DNA from: Burkholderia pyrrocinia
Lineage (GTDB): Bacteria; Pseudomonadota; Gammaproteobacteria; Burkholderiales; Burkholderiaceae
Reading direction: 5' to 3'
DNA: 64,000 bases
NCBI RefSeq assembly: GCF_003330765.1
Contig: NZ_CP024903.1
Coordinates: 2,852,001-2,916,000, forward strand
The position numbers and the translations under genes are program-made. The notes below the pieces were generated by a model. It was not told the DNA's origin and made no database searches. It saw only the letters and a list, made by a program, of their open reading frames with translations. Below, piece by piece: positions 8,278 to 16,458 of the stretch; within the stretch, counting starts at the first letter, position 1, and every line of letters starts with the position of its first letter.

Positions 8278-9729
8278 ATGAACGAATTTCTGAGAACCGG
8301 CCATTACATCGGCGGCGAATGGCACGAATCGCATGGCGCGAGCGATGCGACCTATCCGGTGCTGAACCCCGCGACCGGCGAGACGATCGCGAAGGTCGCG
8401 AAAGGCGGCGCCGACGACACGCAGCGCGCGATCGACGCGGCCGCCCACGCGTTTCCCGCATGGCGCGCGCTGACTGCCAAGGAGCGCGGCGCCCGCGTGA
8501 AACGCTGGGGCGAGCTGATGCTCGAACACCGCGATGCGCTCGCCGAGCTGCTGACGCGCGAACAGGGCAAGCCGCTCGCGGAAGCGCGCGGCGAGGTGGC
8601 CTATGCGGCGAGCTTTCTCGAATGGTTCGCGGAAGAAGCGAAGCGCATGTACGGCGACGTGATCCCGAGCCCGAAGCCGAACGCGCAGATCGTCGTCACG
8701 CGCGAGCCGGTCGGCGTCGTCGCGGCGATCACGCCGTGGAATTTCCCGCTCGCGATGATCACGCGCAAGGCAGGCCCCGCGCTCGCGGCCGGCTGCACGA
8801 TGGTGCTGAAACCGTCCGAGGAAACGCCGCTGTCGGCGTTCGCGCTCGCGGTGCTCGCCGAGCGTGCGGGCGTGCCGGCCGGCGTGTTCAACGTCGTATC
8901 GGGCGACGCCGTCGCGATCGGCGAAACGCTGACGAGTTCACCCGTCGTGCGCAAGCTGTCGTTCACGGGCTCGACGCGGGTCGGCAAGCTGCTCGCGAAG
9001 CAGTCGGCCGACACGCTGAAGAAGCTGTCGCTCGAACTCGGCGGCAACGCGCCGTTCATCGTGTTCGACGACGCCGATCTCGATGCGGCGGTCGAAGGCG
9101 CGATCGCGTCGAAGTTCCGCAACACGGGCCAGACCTGCGTGTGCGTGAACCGCTTCCTCGTGCAGGACGGCGTGTACGACGCCTTCACGCGCAAGCTCGC
9201 GGACGCCGTGCGCACGCTGCGCGTCGGCAACGCGCTCGCGGGCGACGTCGACCAGGGACCGTTGATCAACGAAGCGGCGCTCGGCAAGGTCGAGCGGCAC
9301 GTGGCCGATGCCACCGCGAAGGGCGCGCACGCGCTCATCGGCGGCAAGCGTCACGCGCTCGGCGGCACGTTCTACGAGCCGACCGTGCTGACCGGCATGA
9401 CACCCGACATGCTGATCGCCGAAGAGGAAACCTTCGGCCCCGTCGCCGGCTGCTTCCGCTTCACGACCGAGGAAGAAGCCGTCGCGGCAGCCAACGACAC
9501 GCCGTTCGGGCTGTCCGCGTACTTCTACACGCGCGACCTCGGCCGTGCGTGGCGCGTGTCAGGTGCGCTGGAAAGCGGGATGGTCGGCGTCAACGACGGG
9601 ATCATCTCGACCGAAGTCGCGCCGTTCGGCGGCGTCAAGCAATCGGGGCTCGGCCGCGAAGGCTCGAAGTACGGCCTCGACGAATACGTGGAACTCAAGT
9701 ACACGCTGATGGCCGGCCTCGGCCGCTGA
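8278..9729 (+). CDS. NAD(P)-dependent aldehyde dehydrogenase, succinate-semialdehyde dehydrogenase type
   Basis: 483 aa with the complete ALDH fold: PWNFPLAMITRK for cofactor binding, FTGSTRVGK, the general base Glu253 in LELGGNAPFIVFDDAD and catalytic Cys287 in NTGQTCVCVNRF. The GQTCVCVNR context and overall length match GabD-type succinate-semialdehyde dehydrogenases. The genomic setting (fae, aldo/keto reductase, MFS permease) argues that the physiological substrate may be another semialdehyde, so I give no gene symbol. It starts 13 nt after the reductase, so it is almost certainly co-transcribed. Confidence 0.88.
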   Translation: MNEFLRTGHYIGGEWHESHGASDATYPVLNPATGETIAKVAKGGADDTQRAIDAAAHAFPAWRALTAKERGARVKRWGELMLEHRDALAELLTREQGKPLAEARGEVAYAASFLEWFAEEAKRMYGDVIPSPKPNAQIVVTREPVGVVAAITPWNFPLAMITRKAGPALAAGCTMVLKPSEETPLSAFALAVLAERAGVPAGVFNVVSGDAVAIGETLTSSPVVRKLSFTGSTRVGKLLAKQSADTLKKLSLELGGNAPFIVFDDADLDAAVEGAIASKFRNTGQTCVCVNRFLVQDGVYDAFTRKLADAVRTLRVGNALAGDVDQGPLINEAALGKVERHVADATAKGAHALIGGKRHALGGTFYEPTVLTGMTPDMLIAEEETFGPVAGCFRFTTEEEAVAAANDTPFGLSAYFYTRDLGRAWRVSGALESGMVGVNDGIISTEVAPFGGVKQSGLGREGSKYGLDEYVELKYTLMAGLGR

Positions 9730-9852
9730 CACCCCCGCCCACGCCCGCCCGGGCGACTGCGCCGCGCGCCGCCCGGCCGCGCGGCGCTTCACACGGCTTC
9801 GCGGCGGCATCCGCCGCCCGCGCGCCGCACGCATAACAATTCCGGAGGCAGC

Positions 9853-11226
9853 TTGACTCAAGCCAACGTTCAATCCGGCACGGCGCACGCCCTGCAGTTG
9901 CCGCGCGGCGCCGATGCGCCGCAGCGCCCCGTCGCGCTCGACGACGTGCCGCTCTGCCGTTTCCACGTGAAGATCGCCGGCCTCACGTTCGGCGCGCATT
10001 TCACCGAGGGCTACACGCTCGGCACGATCGGCTACGCGCTGGCCGCGCTCGGCCGGCAGATGCCGATCGACGCGTTCTGGATGGGGATGATCGGCAGTTC
10101 GGCGCTGATCGGCATCTTCTTCGGCAGCCTCGTGTTCGGCTGGCTGTCCGACCGGATGGGCCGGCAGAAGATCTTCCTGACGAGCTTCGTGATCATCACG
10201 GCGGCCGCCTTCGCGCAGTTCTACGTGAGTTCGCCGCTCGAACTGTGCGTGCTGCGCGTGCTGATCGGCTTCGGGATGGGCGGCGACTTCACGGTCGGCC
10301 ATGCGATCCTCGCCGAATTCTCGCCGCGCAAGCAGCGCGGTGCGCTGCTCGGTTCGTTCAGCGTGATCTGGACGATCGGTTATGTCGCCGCGAACGTGCT
10401 CGGCCTCGCGTACAGCGACGCCACGCCCGACGCATGGCGCTGGCTGCTCGCGTCGGCCGCATTGCCCGCGCTGATCGTACTGGTGCTGCGCATCGGCACG
10501 CCCGAATCGCCGCGCTGGCTGCTCGGCAAGGGCCGCGTGCAGGAGGCCCGCGCGATCGTCGCGAAGCATTTCGGGCCGCACGTGATGCTCGACGGTTCGA
10601 CCGAACCGCATGCGCACGGCGGTTTCGCCCGGCTGTTCCACCGCGACCTGATTCGCCGGACGATGTTCAATTGCGCGTTCTTCGTGTGCCTCGTGATTCC
10701 GTATTTCGCGATCTACACGTTCCTGCCGACGATCCTGAAGACGATCGGCCTCGCCGAAGGCTTCGGCGCCGATCTGCTGCTGAACGGCTTCCTCGTGCTC
10801 GGCGCACTGATCGGCATCTGGCTGACGATCCGGCTGTCGCGGCGCGGTTTCCTGATCGGCTCGTTCGCGGTCACGTGCGCGTCGCTTGTCGCGCTGGCAG
10901 TACTGCCGTCGTCGGCGGCCGTCGCGATGATCGTCGCGTTCGCGATCTTCACGCTGACGATGTCGGCGTTCAGCAACCTCGTCGGCGTGTTCCCGCCCGA
11001 GTGCTTTCCGACCGAAGTGCGCGCGAGCGGGGTTGGCCTCGCGATCGCGTGCAGCCGGCTCGGTTCGGCGATCGGCACGTTCCTGCTGCCGGTCGGCATC
11101 GTGACGCTCGGGTTTCACGCAACGATGTTTGCGTTGGCGGGCGTGTTGCTGGTCGGGATGATCGTGTCGATCGCGTGGGCGCCGGAGACCAAGCATCTGA
11201 CGCTGGAGCAGGCGTCGGGGCATTGA
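9853..11226 (+). CDS. MFS transporter, aromatic acid/sugar-acid:H+ symporter type
   Basis: 457 aa starting at a TTG with GGAGG 4 nt upstream. Twelve hydrophobic helices are apparent. The MFS loop 2-3 signature is GWLSDRMGRQKIF, and RFGMGGD-like helix 4 (LIGFGMGGDFTVGHAILAEF) and PESPRWLLGKGR in the central loop place it with the AAHS/sugar porter-like importers. Its position as last gene of the fae-reductase-dehydrogenase operon suggests that it imports the compound the three enzymes degrade. A stem-loop follows at 11233. Confidence 0.88.
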   Translation: MTQANVQSGTAHALQLPRGADAPQRPVALDDVPLCRFHVKIAGLTFGAHFTEGYTLGTIGYALAALGRQMPIDAFWMGMIGSSALIGIFFGSLVFGWLSDRMGRQKIFLTSFVIITAAAFAQFYVSSPLELCVLRVLIGFGMGGDFTVGHAILAEFSPRKQRGALLGSFSVIWTIGYVAANVLGLAYSDATPDAWRWLLASAALPALIVLVLRIGTPESPRWLLGKGRVQEARAIVAKHFGPHVMLDGSTEPHAHGGFARLFHRDLIRRTMFNCAFFVCLVIPYFAIYTFLPTILKTIGLAEGFGADLLLNGFLVLGALIGIWLTIRLSRRGFLIGSFAVTCASLVALAVLPSSAAVAMIVAFAIFTLTMSAFSNLVGVFPPECFPTEVRASGVGLAIACSRLGSAIGTFLLPVGIVTLGFHATMFALAGVLLVGMIVSIAWAPETKHLTLEQASGH

Positions 11227-11232
11227 TGACGG

Positions 11233-11259
11233 GAGGCGGGCTGCATGCAGGCCCGCCTC
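11233..11259 (+). terminator. Hairpin after the fae operon
   Basis: GAGGCGGGC (11233-11241) pairs with GCCCGCCTC (11251-11259), 9 bp with a 9-nt loop, seven bases after the MFS stop codon. No U-run follows, so it may be a Rho-associated or mRNA-stabilising structure. Confidence 0.5.
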
Positions 11260-11382
11260 GTCGCCCCGACCGTAAAACAGGCGAGACAGTCGGCAGCCGC
11301 GCGTTCGAACTGGCCATTCGGCGGACTCGGCACACCGGATTCGCGGCGATAAGCTGGGGCTTTCCGCTTCTCGTCAGCCACC

Positions 11383-12108
11383 ATGCCCGCCCACCCTGTC
11401 GATCTCAGTCATACGCTACCTTACGAGGCAACGTTCTTCGACGATCGGCTGACGATCGAACGAAACGATCTGGACATCCCCGCATTGCTTGGCATTGACC
11501 ACGACGTTTCCGATGCGTTGCTCGTCTCGTTATGCGGAGCGCCGGCCGGGTCGGATGTCCAGGCCTACCTCGACAGCGCCGGTAAATTGACATTCGCCGT
11601 CACCCACCCGACGTTGATCCGATCGGAAAACCGGATATCAGTATTCCGAACCGCCGATATGCGCGTGCTCGAACTCCGTGCAATCGATCTGGCCGACGGT
11701 GCGGTCGCCGGACTCGGCGCGGCAATGCTCTGGAGAATCGTTCGGGCGTGTGATACGTTGGGCATTGTCCGGATCGGCGCTTTGGCGATGGGCGGCCGCA
11801 AATCACCGCCACAACCCGGCGGCCCACGGCTCCACGGATACTACGCATGGCCGAGATTCGGCTTCGATGCGCCCATTTCCGGCGTGCATGCAGACGAAGC
11901 TGCCCTGTTCCAGTATTTCCAGGGATATCCGGTCGGGTTGGCCGATGGATCGCTTCGATCCCTGCGGACGCTCTATGCAACCCGGTTCGGGCGAGACTTC
12001 TGGCGAGTCGCCGGCTCACATCGATGGATGACATTCGACGTTGCGCCGAATGGCGCATCCGTGTTGACACTGCGGGATTACCTGATCGAGAAGAGGATTT
12101 ACAGATGA
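11383..12108 (+). CDS. Unknown protein with a GNAT-like core (241 aa)
   Basis: The frame is protein-like throughout. The central part (ELRAIDLADGAVAGLGAAMLWRIVRACDTLGIVRIGALAMGG) resembles the beta4-alpha3-beta5 segment of GNAT acetyltransferases, followed by LHGYYAWPRFGFDAPI, where GNATs have a 'GYYxWxRxGF' turn. The canonical Q/RxxGxG/A acetyl-CoA loop is not clear, so activity is open. It overlaps the next gene by 4 bp (ATGA), giving a tight two-gene unit flanked on both sides by unrelated catabolic genes. Its base composition looks a little less GC-rich than its neighbours, consistent with a transferred cassette. The GNAT assignment is tentative. Confidence 0.6.
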   Translation: MPAHPVDLSHTLPYEATFFDDRLTIERNDLDIPALLGIDHDVSDALLVSLCGAPAGSDVQAYLDSAGKLTFAVTHPTLIRSENRISVFRTADMRVLELRAIDLADGAVAGLGAAMLWRIVRACDTLGIVRIGALAMGGRKSPPQPGGPRLHGYYAWPRFGFDAPISGVHADEAALFQYFQGYPVGLADGSLRSLRTLYATRFGRDFWRVAGSHRWMTFDVAPNGASVLTLRDYLIEKRIYR

Positions 12109-12470
12109 CGGAAAAGCACAGCCCGATCACCGGATTCCGGATCGCACGATCGGCGGCGCGCAGTCGCCTGATTCGCGGGAATCGTCTTGTCTGGCGCCCG
12201 GAAGCGAGGCGACTTCTTGAAGAACTCCTCGCGAGCGAACTCCGTCGCAGTCTCGCGCGTACGCTCGCCGTCGGGCCAGCGGCACGGCCAATCGATGAGC
12301 CGGCACCCCCGCTGCCGAGAACAGTCTTCAACGTGGGACGCATCGATCCGTCGAAGTGCAAGTTGCCCATCATTTCGGAAGCCGAAGCCAGAGCCGTCGG
12401 AGGCCGGGAAACGTTCATTCATTTCGGCCTCGACCCGGATCTGTACTCCGAAATGAGTGACACTCTCTGA
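12105..12470 (+). CDS. Unknown basic protein, partner of the preceding gene (121 aa)
   Basis: ATG at 12105 overlaps the stop of the preceding gene, suggesting translational coupling. The N-terminal half is strongly basic (Arg-rich, RIARSAARSRLIRGNRLVWR) with a likely amphipathic helix (EARRLLEELLASELRRSL). The C-terminal half is neutral to acidic (RETFIHFGLDPDLYSEM). No signal peptide or membrane segment. I do not recognise it. The coupled arrangement of two orphan proteins could be an effector/partner or toxin/immunity pair, but nothing in the sequence proves that. Confidence 0.55.
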   Translation: MTEKHSPITGFRIARSAARSRLIRGNRLVWRPEARRLLEELLASELRRSLARTLAVGPAARPIDEPAPPLPRTVFNVGRIDPSKCKLPIISEAEARAVGGRETFIHFGLDPDLYSEMSDTL

Positions 12471-12559
12471 CAGATTGGAGGATCGCCGTGTGAACGACCA
12501 ACGAACCTCGTCGTCGTGATCGACACCGCATTGCGATCCGAAGCTCCACGTCCATGCCC

Positions 12560-13435
12560 CTACCCCTTCCTCGCCGCCTGCTCCCGCAACCACGCGGCGA
12601 ATGCGCGCACCGGCTCGACCGCGACGCTCTCCGGCTCGATGTCGAGCCAGTACCCGAACGGCCCGATCGGCTGCACCGGCGACAGCCGCACCAGGCTGCC
12701 CTCGCCGATCTCCTCCTCGATCATGTTCAGATCGACGACCGCCAGCCCCGCGCCCTTGCGCGCCGCGCGGATCGCCTGTTCGAGCGTCGAGAACTCGATG
12801 CCGTCGCCGATCCGCGCTACCGGCACGCCCGCCTGCTCGCACCAGTCGGCCCACAGCGTCAGGCGCTTGCCCTCGTGCAGCACATGCAGCGACGGCAGCC
12901 GGCCGAGCAGCACGTCGAGCGCGTCGCCGCGATAACGCGGCGCGCCGACCAGCGCATGCCGCTCCATCATCAGCAGCTCCGATTGCATCCCCGCCCGCGC
13001 CGCACGCCCGAAACGGATGTGGCAATGGCAATCGTCGGCCGGCTCGGTGCGGATCGACAGCTCGACGTCCGGCAGCGCCTCCGCGAGCGTGCCGAGCCGC
13101 GGCGAAAACCACTGCGTCGCGAACGTCGGCGGCAGCGACACCGTGAGGCGCCGCTTCGCGCCCGGCCGCGCAGCAGCGACTTCGCCGACGCCGCGCTCGA
13201 TCGTGTCGAACGCCTGCCCGATGAACGGCAGCAGGCGCTGGCCGGCATCGGTCAGGCGCACGCCCTTGTGGTCGCGCTCGAACAGGCGCGCGCCGAGCGC
13301 TTCCTCGAGCAGCCGGATCTGCCGGCTGACCGCCCCTTGCGTCACGCACAGCGAGACCGCCGCGCGGTTGAAGCTCAGGTGACGCGCGGTCTCCTCGAAA
13401 AATCGCAGCGCGATCAACGATGGCAGGCGTCGCAT
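12560..13435 (-). CDS. LysR-family regulator, GcvA-like
   Basis: 291 aa. N-terminal HTH MRRLPSLIALRFFEETARHLSFNRAAVSLCVTQGAVSRQIR as a unit (residues 1-41) has the 'PSLxALRxFE' opening of GcvA/AmpR-type LysR proteins. The effector domain starts RRLTVSLPPTFATQWFSPRL, also typical of this branch. It is head-to-head with another GcvA-type regulator at 13659 (223-bp gap). Either could control the aldA-MFS-enolase-GMC operon that follows on the plus strand. Confidence 0.9.
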   Translation of the reverse strand: MRRLPSLIALRFFEETARHLSFNRAAVSLCVTQGAVSRQIRLLEEALGARLFERDHKGVRLTDAGQRLLPFIGQAFDTIERGVGEVAAARPGAKRRLTVSLPPTFATQWFSPRLGTLAEALPDVELSIRTEPADDCHCHIRFGRAARAGMQSELLMMERHALVGAPRYRGDALDVLLGRLPSLHVLHEGKRLTLWADWCEQAGVPVARIGDGIEFSTLEQAIRAARKGAGLAVVDLNMIEEEIGEGSLVRLSPVQPIGPFGYWLDIEPESVAVEPVRAFAAWLREQAARKG

Positions 13436-13658
13436 GATGTGTGTTCCTCTCTTTCGTGTTGCTGCCGGCCAGCCCCGCCGGCCAGCCCGCGGGCAGCTTT
13501 ATCGCAGAAAAGCGCGTCGACCGTCAGACCGTGAAAACCCCGAGGTCCGGCGCACGGGCCCGGCCATCCGCCGTGGCATCCATCGTCCCCGCCTCGCCGG
13601 CCTCCCGCCTACAATAAGCATCCCGCACCAACAACGACCCTGCCCCGTGAGACGCAAG

Positions 13659-14597
13659 ATGCCGGCGCTCAATGCGCTGAAAGCCTTCGAGATGGCCGGC
13701 CGCACCGGCAGCTTCACGCGCGCGGCCGAACTGCTCAACGTGACGCAGAGCGCGGTGAGCCGCCAGGTCCGCCAGCTCGAAGGCCAGATCGGCGAAACCC
13801 TGCTCGAGCGCCGCCATCACCAGCTCGAACTGACGGCGGCCGGCCGCGTGCTGCTGCGCGCGCTGCAGCAGTCGTTCGACAAGATCGAGCTGACCGTGCA
13901 CAGCCTGCAGGAAAAAACCCACCTGAACCGCCTGCGCGCGAACGTGCCGCCCACCTTTGCCGCGCGCTGGCTGATGCCGCGCCTCAGCCGGCTACGCGAC
14001 GCGCATCCCGAATTCGAACTCAGCCTCACGACGCGCATTCACGACAGCCTCGGCGAATCGCGCGTGCTCGACTGCGCGATCCGGTTCGGCGACGGCGAAT
14101 GGGACGGCTTCGACAACGCGCTGCTGATGCAGGAGCAGCATATCGCCGTCTGCGCGCCCGCGCTGTATGCGCGGTTGCGACAGGACGGCGCGCCGATCGA
14201 CCTGAACCGTTTCACGCTGCTGCACGTGCTCGCGACCGACGACCAGCGCTACCAGACCTGGCAACACTGGCTGAAGGCGGCCGGCATCGCCGACGTCGAC
14301 ACGCGCGGCGGCTACGAATTCGACCTGCTCGACCATGCGATCCGCGCGGCGATCGACGGCCTCGGGATCACGATCGCCGACCGCCACATGGTCGCGCGCG
14401 AACTCGCGACCGGGCAGCTGATGCAGGTGCTCAACGTGCATGTCGACGGCCACCAGTCGTACTGGTTCGTCACGCGCCCCGAGCAGACGAACCTGCCGCA
14501 CATCGTGCAGTTCCGCGACTGGCTGCAGCAGGAAGTGTGGCTCGCGAAACGCCACCTCGAACCGTCGTCGCCGCTGCCGCAGGTGCCGCTGCCGTAA
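13659..14597 (+). CDS. LysR-family regulator, GcvA-like, upstream of the aldehyde dehydrogenase operon
   Basis: 312 aa from ATG 13659 (MPALNALKAFEMAGRTGSF); an in-frame GTG at 13647 would add four residues and is equally possible, as neither has a strong ribosome site. HTH about residues 1-60 with SFTRAAELLNVTQSAVSRQVR, then effector domain with ANVPPTFAARWLMPRL. It reads toward the aldehyde dehydrogenase operon at 14901, 304 bp away, and is the best candidate for its regulator. It resembles its divergent neighbour in the first strand of the effector domain, which hints at an old duplication. Confidence 0.9.
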   Translation: MPALNALKAFEMAGRTGSFTRAAELLNVTQSAVSRQVRQLEGQIGETLLERRHHQLELTAAGRVLLRALQQSFDKIELTVHSLQEKTHLNRLRANVPPTFAARWLMPRLSRLRDAHPEFELSLTTRIHDSLGESRVLDCAIRFGDGEWDGFDNALLMQEQHIAVCAPALYARLRQDGAPIDLNRFTLLHVLATDDQRYQTWQHWLKAAGIADVDTRGGYEFDLLDHAIRAAIDGLGITIADRHMVARELATGQLMQVLNVHVDGHQSYWFVTRPEQTNLPHIVQFRDWLQQEVWLAKRHLEPSSPLPQVPLP

Positions 14598-14900
14598 CGC
14601 GCCTCCGCGCCGATCGGCGCCTGCGGGCGACACCTTACCGGCTCCCGCGCCCGTCCGCATTCGGACCAGTCGGAAAATGCGGGCCCGCCGCCGCCCGCTC
14701 CCCGTCCCGCCACCGCCGCACCGGCCTTGCCGGACGGGCGATTCCGGCCGATTCGCCGAGTAACGTGCGTTTTTCTCATACCCGACGCGAAAATAAGTCG
14801 TTTGTCGTGCACTAAACGCATGAACAGAATGGCCTCTGTCCCGTTACGCGCGTTTCGCCACCCGAAGCGATCCGCCCGCATCCATCGGAGGAGCCTCTTG
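14598..14900. other. Intergenic region upstream of the aldA-like operon
   Basis: About 300 bp. The last 130 bp become AT-richer around 14765-14820 (TTTTTCTCATACC, GAAAATAAGTCG), the likely promoter area for the catabolic operon. I see no perfect T-N11-A palindrome. A strong ribosome site (GGAGGAG) precedes the ATG at 14901. Confidence 0.4.
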
Positions 14901-16325
14901 ATGCGCACCGAACGCAACTACGTGAATGGCCGTTTTGTCGCCCCGGAAAGCGACGCGTTCATCGTCGTCCACAATCCCGCCACCGAAGCGCCGTTTGCGC
15001 GCGTGCCGGCCGCGACGCCGGCCGCGGCACTCGCCGCCGTCGACGCCGCGGCCGCCGCGCAAAAGGCGTGGCGCAAGCTGCCGAGCGCCGAGCGCGCAAC
15101 CTTCCTGCACAAGCTCGCCGACGCGCTGACCGCGCGCGCGCCGCAGATCGGCGCGGCGCTCGCGCAGGAGTCCGGCAAGAGTGTCGAGGACGCGTCGAAC
15201 GAAGCCGTCTACGCGGGCCAGATCACGCGCTACCACGCGGAATGGGCGCGCCGGATCGAGGGCGAGATCATCCCGAGCGACACGCCCGACGAGAACCTGT
15301 TCCTGCAGCGCGAGCCGATCGGCGTCGTCGCGTGCCTGATCCCGTTCAATTTCCCCGTCTACACGCTGCTGCGCAAGGTCGCGCCCGCGCTGATCGCCGG
15401 CAACACCGTGGTCGTGCGGCCGAGCAACCACACGCCGGTATCCGCGTTCGAGATTGCGAAGGCTGTCGACGAAGCCGGCTTCCCGCCGGGTGTCGTCAAC
15501 ATCCTGACGATGGACCACGCGACGGCCGAGGCGCTGTGCACGCATCCGGCGGTCGGGATGATCACGCTGACCGGCAGCGTGAACGCGGGCCGCAAGGTGC
15601 TCGACTACTGCAAGGCGAACATCGCGAAGCCGTCGCTCGAACTCGGCGGCAAGACGCCCGCGATCATCGAGCCCGACGCCGACCTCGAACGCGCGGCCGC
15701 CGCGCTCGTCGCGTCGAAAACCACGCACTGCGGCCAGCTCTGCACGGCCATCGAGCGCGTGTACGTGCACGACAGCGTGCACGATCGTTTCGTCGCACTG
15801 CTGAAGGAAAAGATGACCGCCGTGCGCAGCGGCGACCGCGCGGCCGATCCGTCGAACATGGGCCCGCTCGTCAGCGCGTCGGCACGCGCGCACATCCACG
15901 GGATGGTCGAACGCGCGATCGCGGCCGGCGCGACGCTCGAAACCGGCGGCGCGATCCCCGACGGCCCCGGCTTCTTTTATCCGGCCACGCTGCTGACCGG
16001 CTGCCGGCAGGACATGGAGATCGTGCAGGAGGAAACCTTCGGCCCGATCATGCCCGTGCTGCGCTACACGACGATCGACGAAGCGATCGCGCTCGCGAAC
16101 GACCACCAGTTCGGGCTGTCGTCGGTGCTCTACACCGAGCACTACCGCACCGCGATGACCGTCGCGAACGCGATCGAGGCGGGCGAGCTGTACGTGAACC
16201 GCACGCCGGCCGATCCGTACCAGGGTTTCCACGCCGGCTGGAAACGCTCGGGCCTCGGCGGCGACGACGGCAAGCACGGGATGCTCGAATTCACGCAGAC
16301 GCGCCTCGTCGTCATGAAGTACTGA
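14901..16325 (+). CDS. Aldehyde dehydrogenase, lactaldehyde/glycolaldehyde type (AldA-like)
   Basis: 474 aa from the ATG at 14901; the frame is open upstream but non-conserved. The ends match E. coli AldA closely (C-terminal YVNRTPADPYQGFHAG followed by KRSGLGGDDGKHG). General base Glu247 sits in LELGGKTPAI and catalytic Cys281 in HCGQLCTAIERVYV. AldA oxidises L-lactaldehyde and glycolaldehyde to the acids with NAD+. First gene of an operon with an MFS permease, an enolase-superfamily protein and a GMC oxidoreductase, consistent with breakdown of a deoxysugar, sugar acid or polyol that ends in a small hydroxyaldehyde. Exact substrate not determined. Confidence 0.88.
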   Translation: MRTERNYVNGRFVAPESDAFIVVHNPATEAPFARVPAATPAAALAAVDAAAAAQKAWRKLPSAERATFLHKLADALTARAPQIGAALAQESGKSVEDASNEAVYAGQITRYHAEWARRIEGEIIPSDTPDENLFLQREPIGVVACLIPFNFPVYTLLRKVAPALIAGNTVVVRPSNHTPVSAFEIAKAVDEAGFPPGVVNILTMDHATAEALCTHPAVGMITLTGSVNAGRKVLDYCKANIAKPSLELGGKTPAIIEPDADLERAAAALVASKTTHCGQLCTAIERVYVHDSVHDRFVALLKEKMTAVRSGDRAADPSNMGPLVSASARAHIHGMVERAIAAGATLETGGAIPDGPGFFYPATLLTGCRQDMEIVQEETFGPIMPVLRYTTIDEAIALANDHQFGLSSVLYTEHYRTAMTVANAIEAGELYVNRTPADPYQGFHAGWKRSGLGGDDGKHGMLEFTQTRLVVMKY

Positions 16326-16458
16326 CGCAGCAAGGCCGACGCGCCGTTTCCGGCGCGCGCATCCCGACACCACGCCGCGCGCGCCGCCCCTGATCCGATC
16401 ACACACATAAAAAATCTGCAGACCTCCGCTTGAAGGAAGTCTGATGGAGGAAGACATC

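Noticed and set aside
9559..11223. 554-codon minus-strand frame opposite the MFS gene
   Set aside because: Low-complexity Arg/Asp/Glu shadow; the MFS gene on the plus strand is unambiguous.
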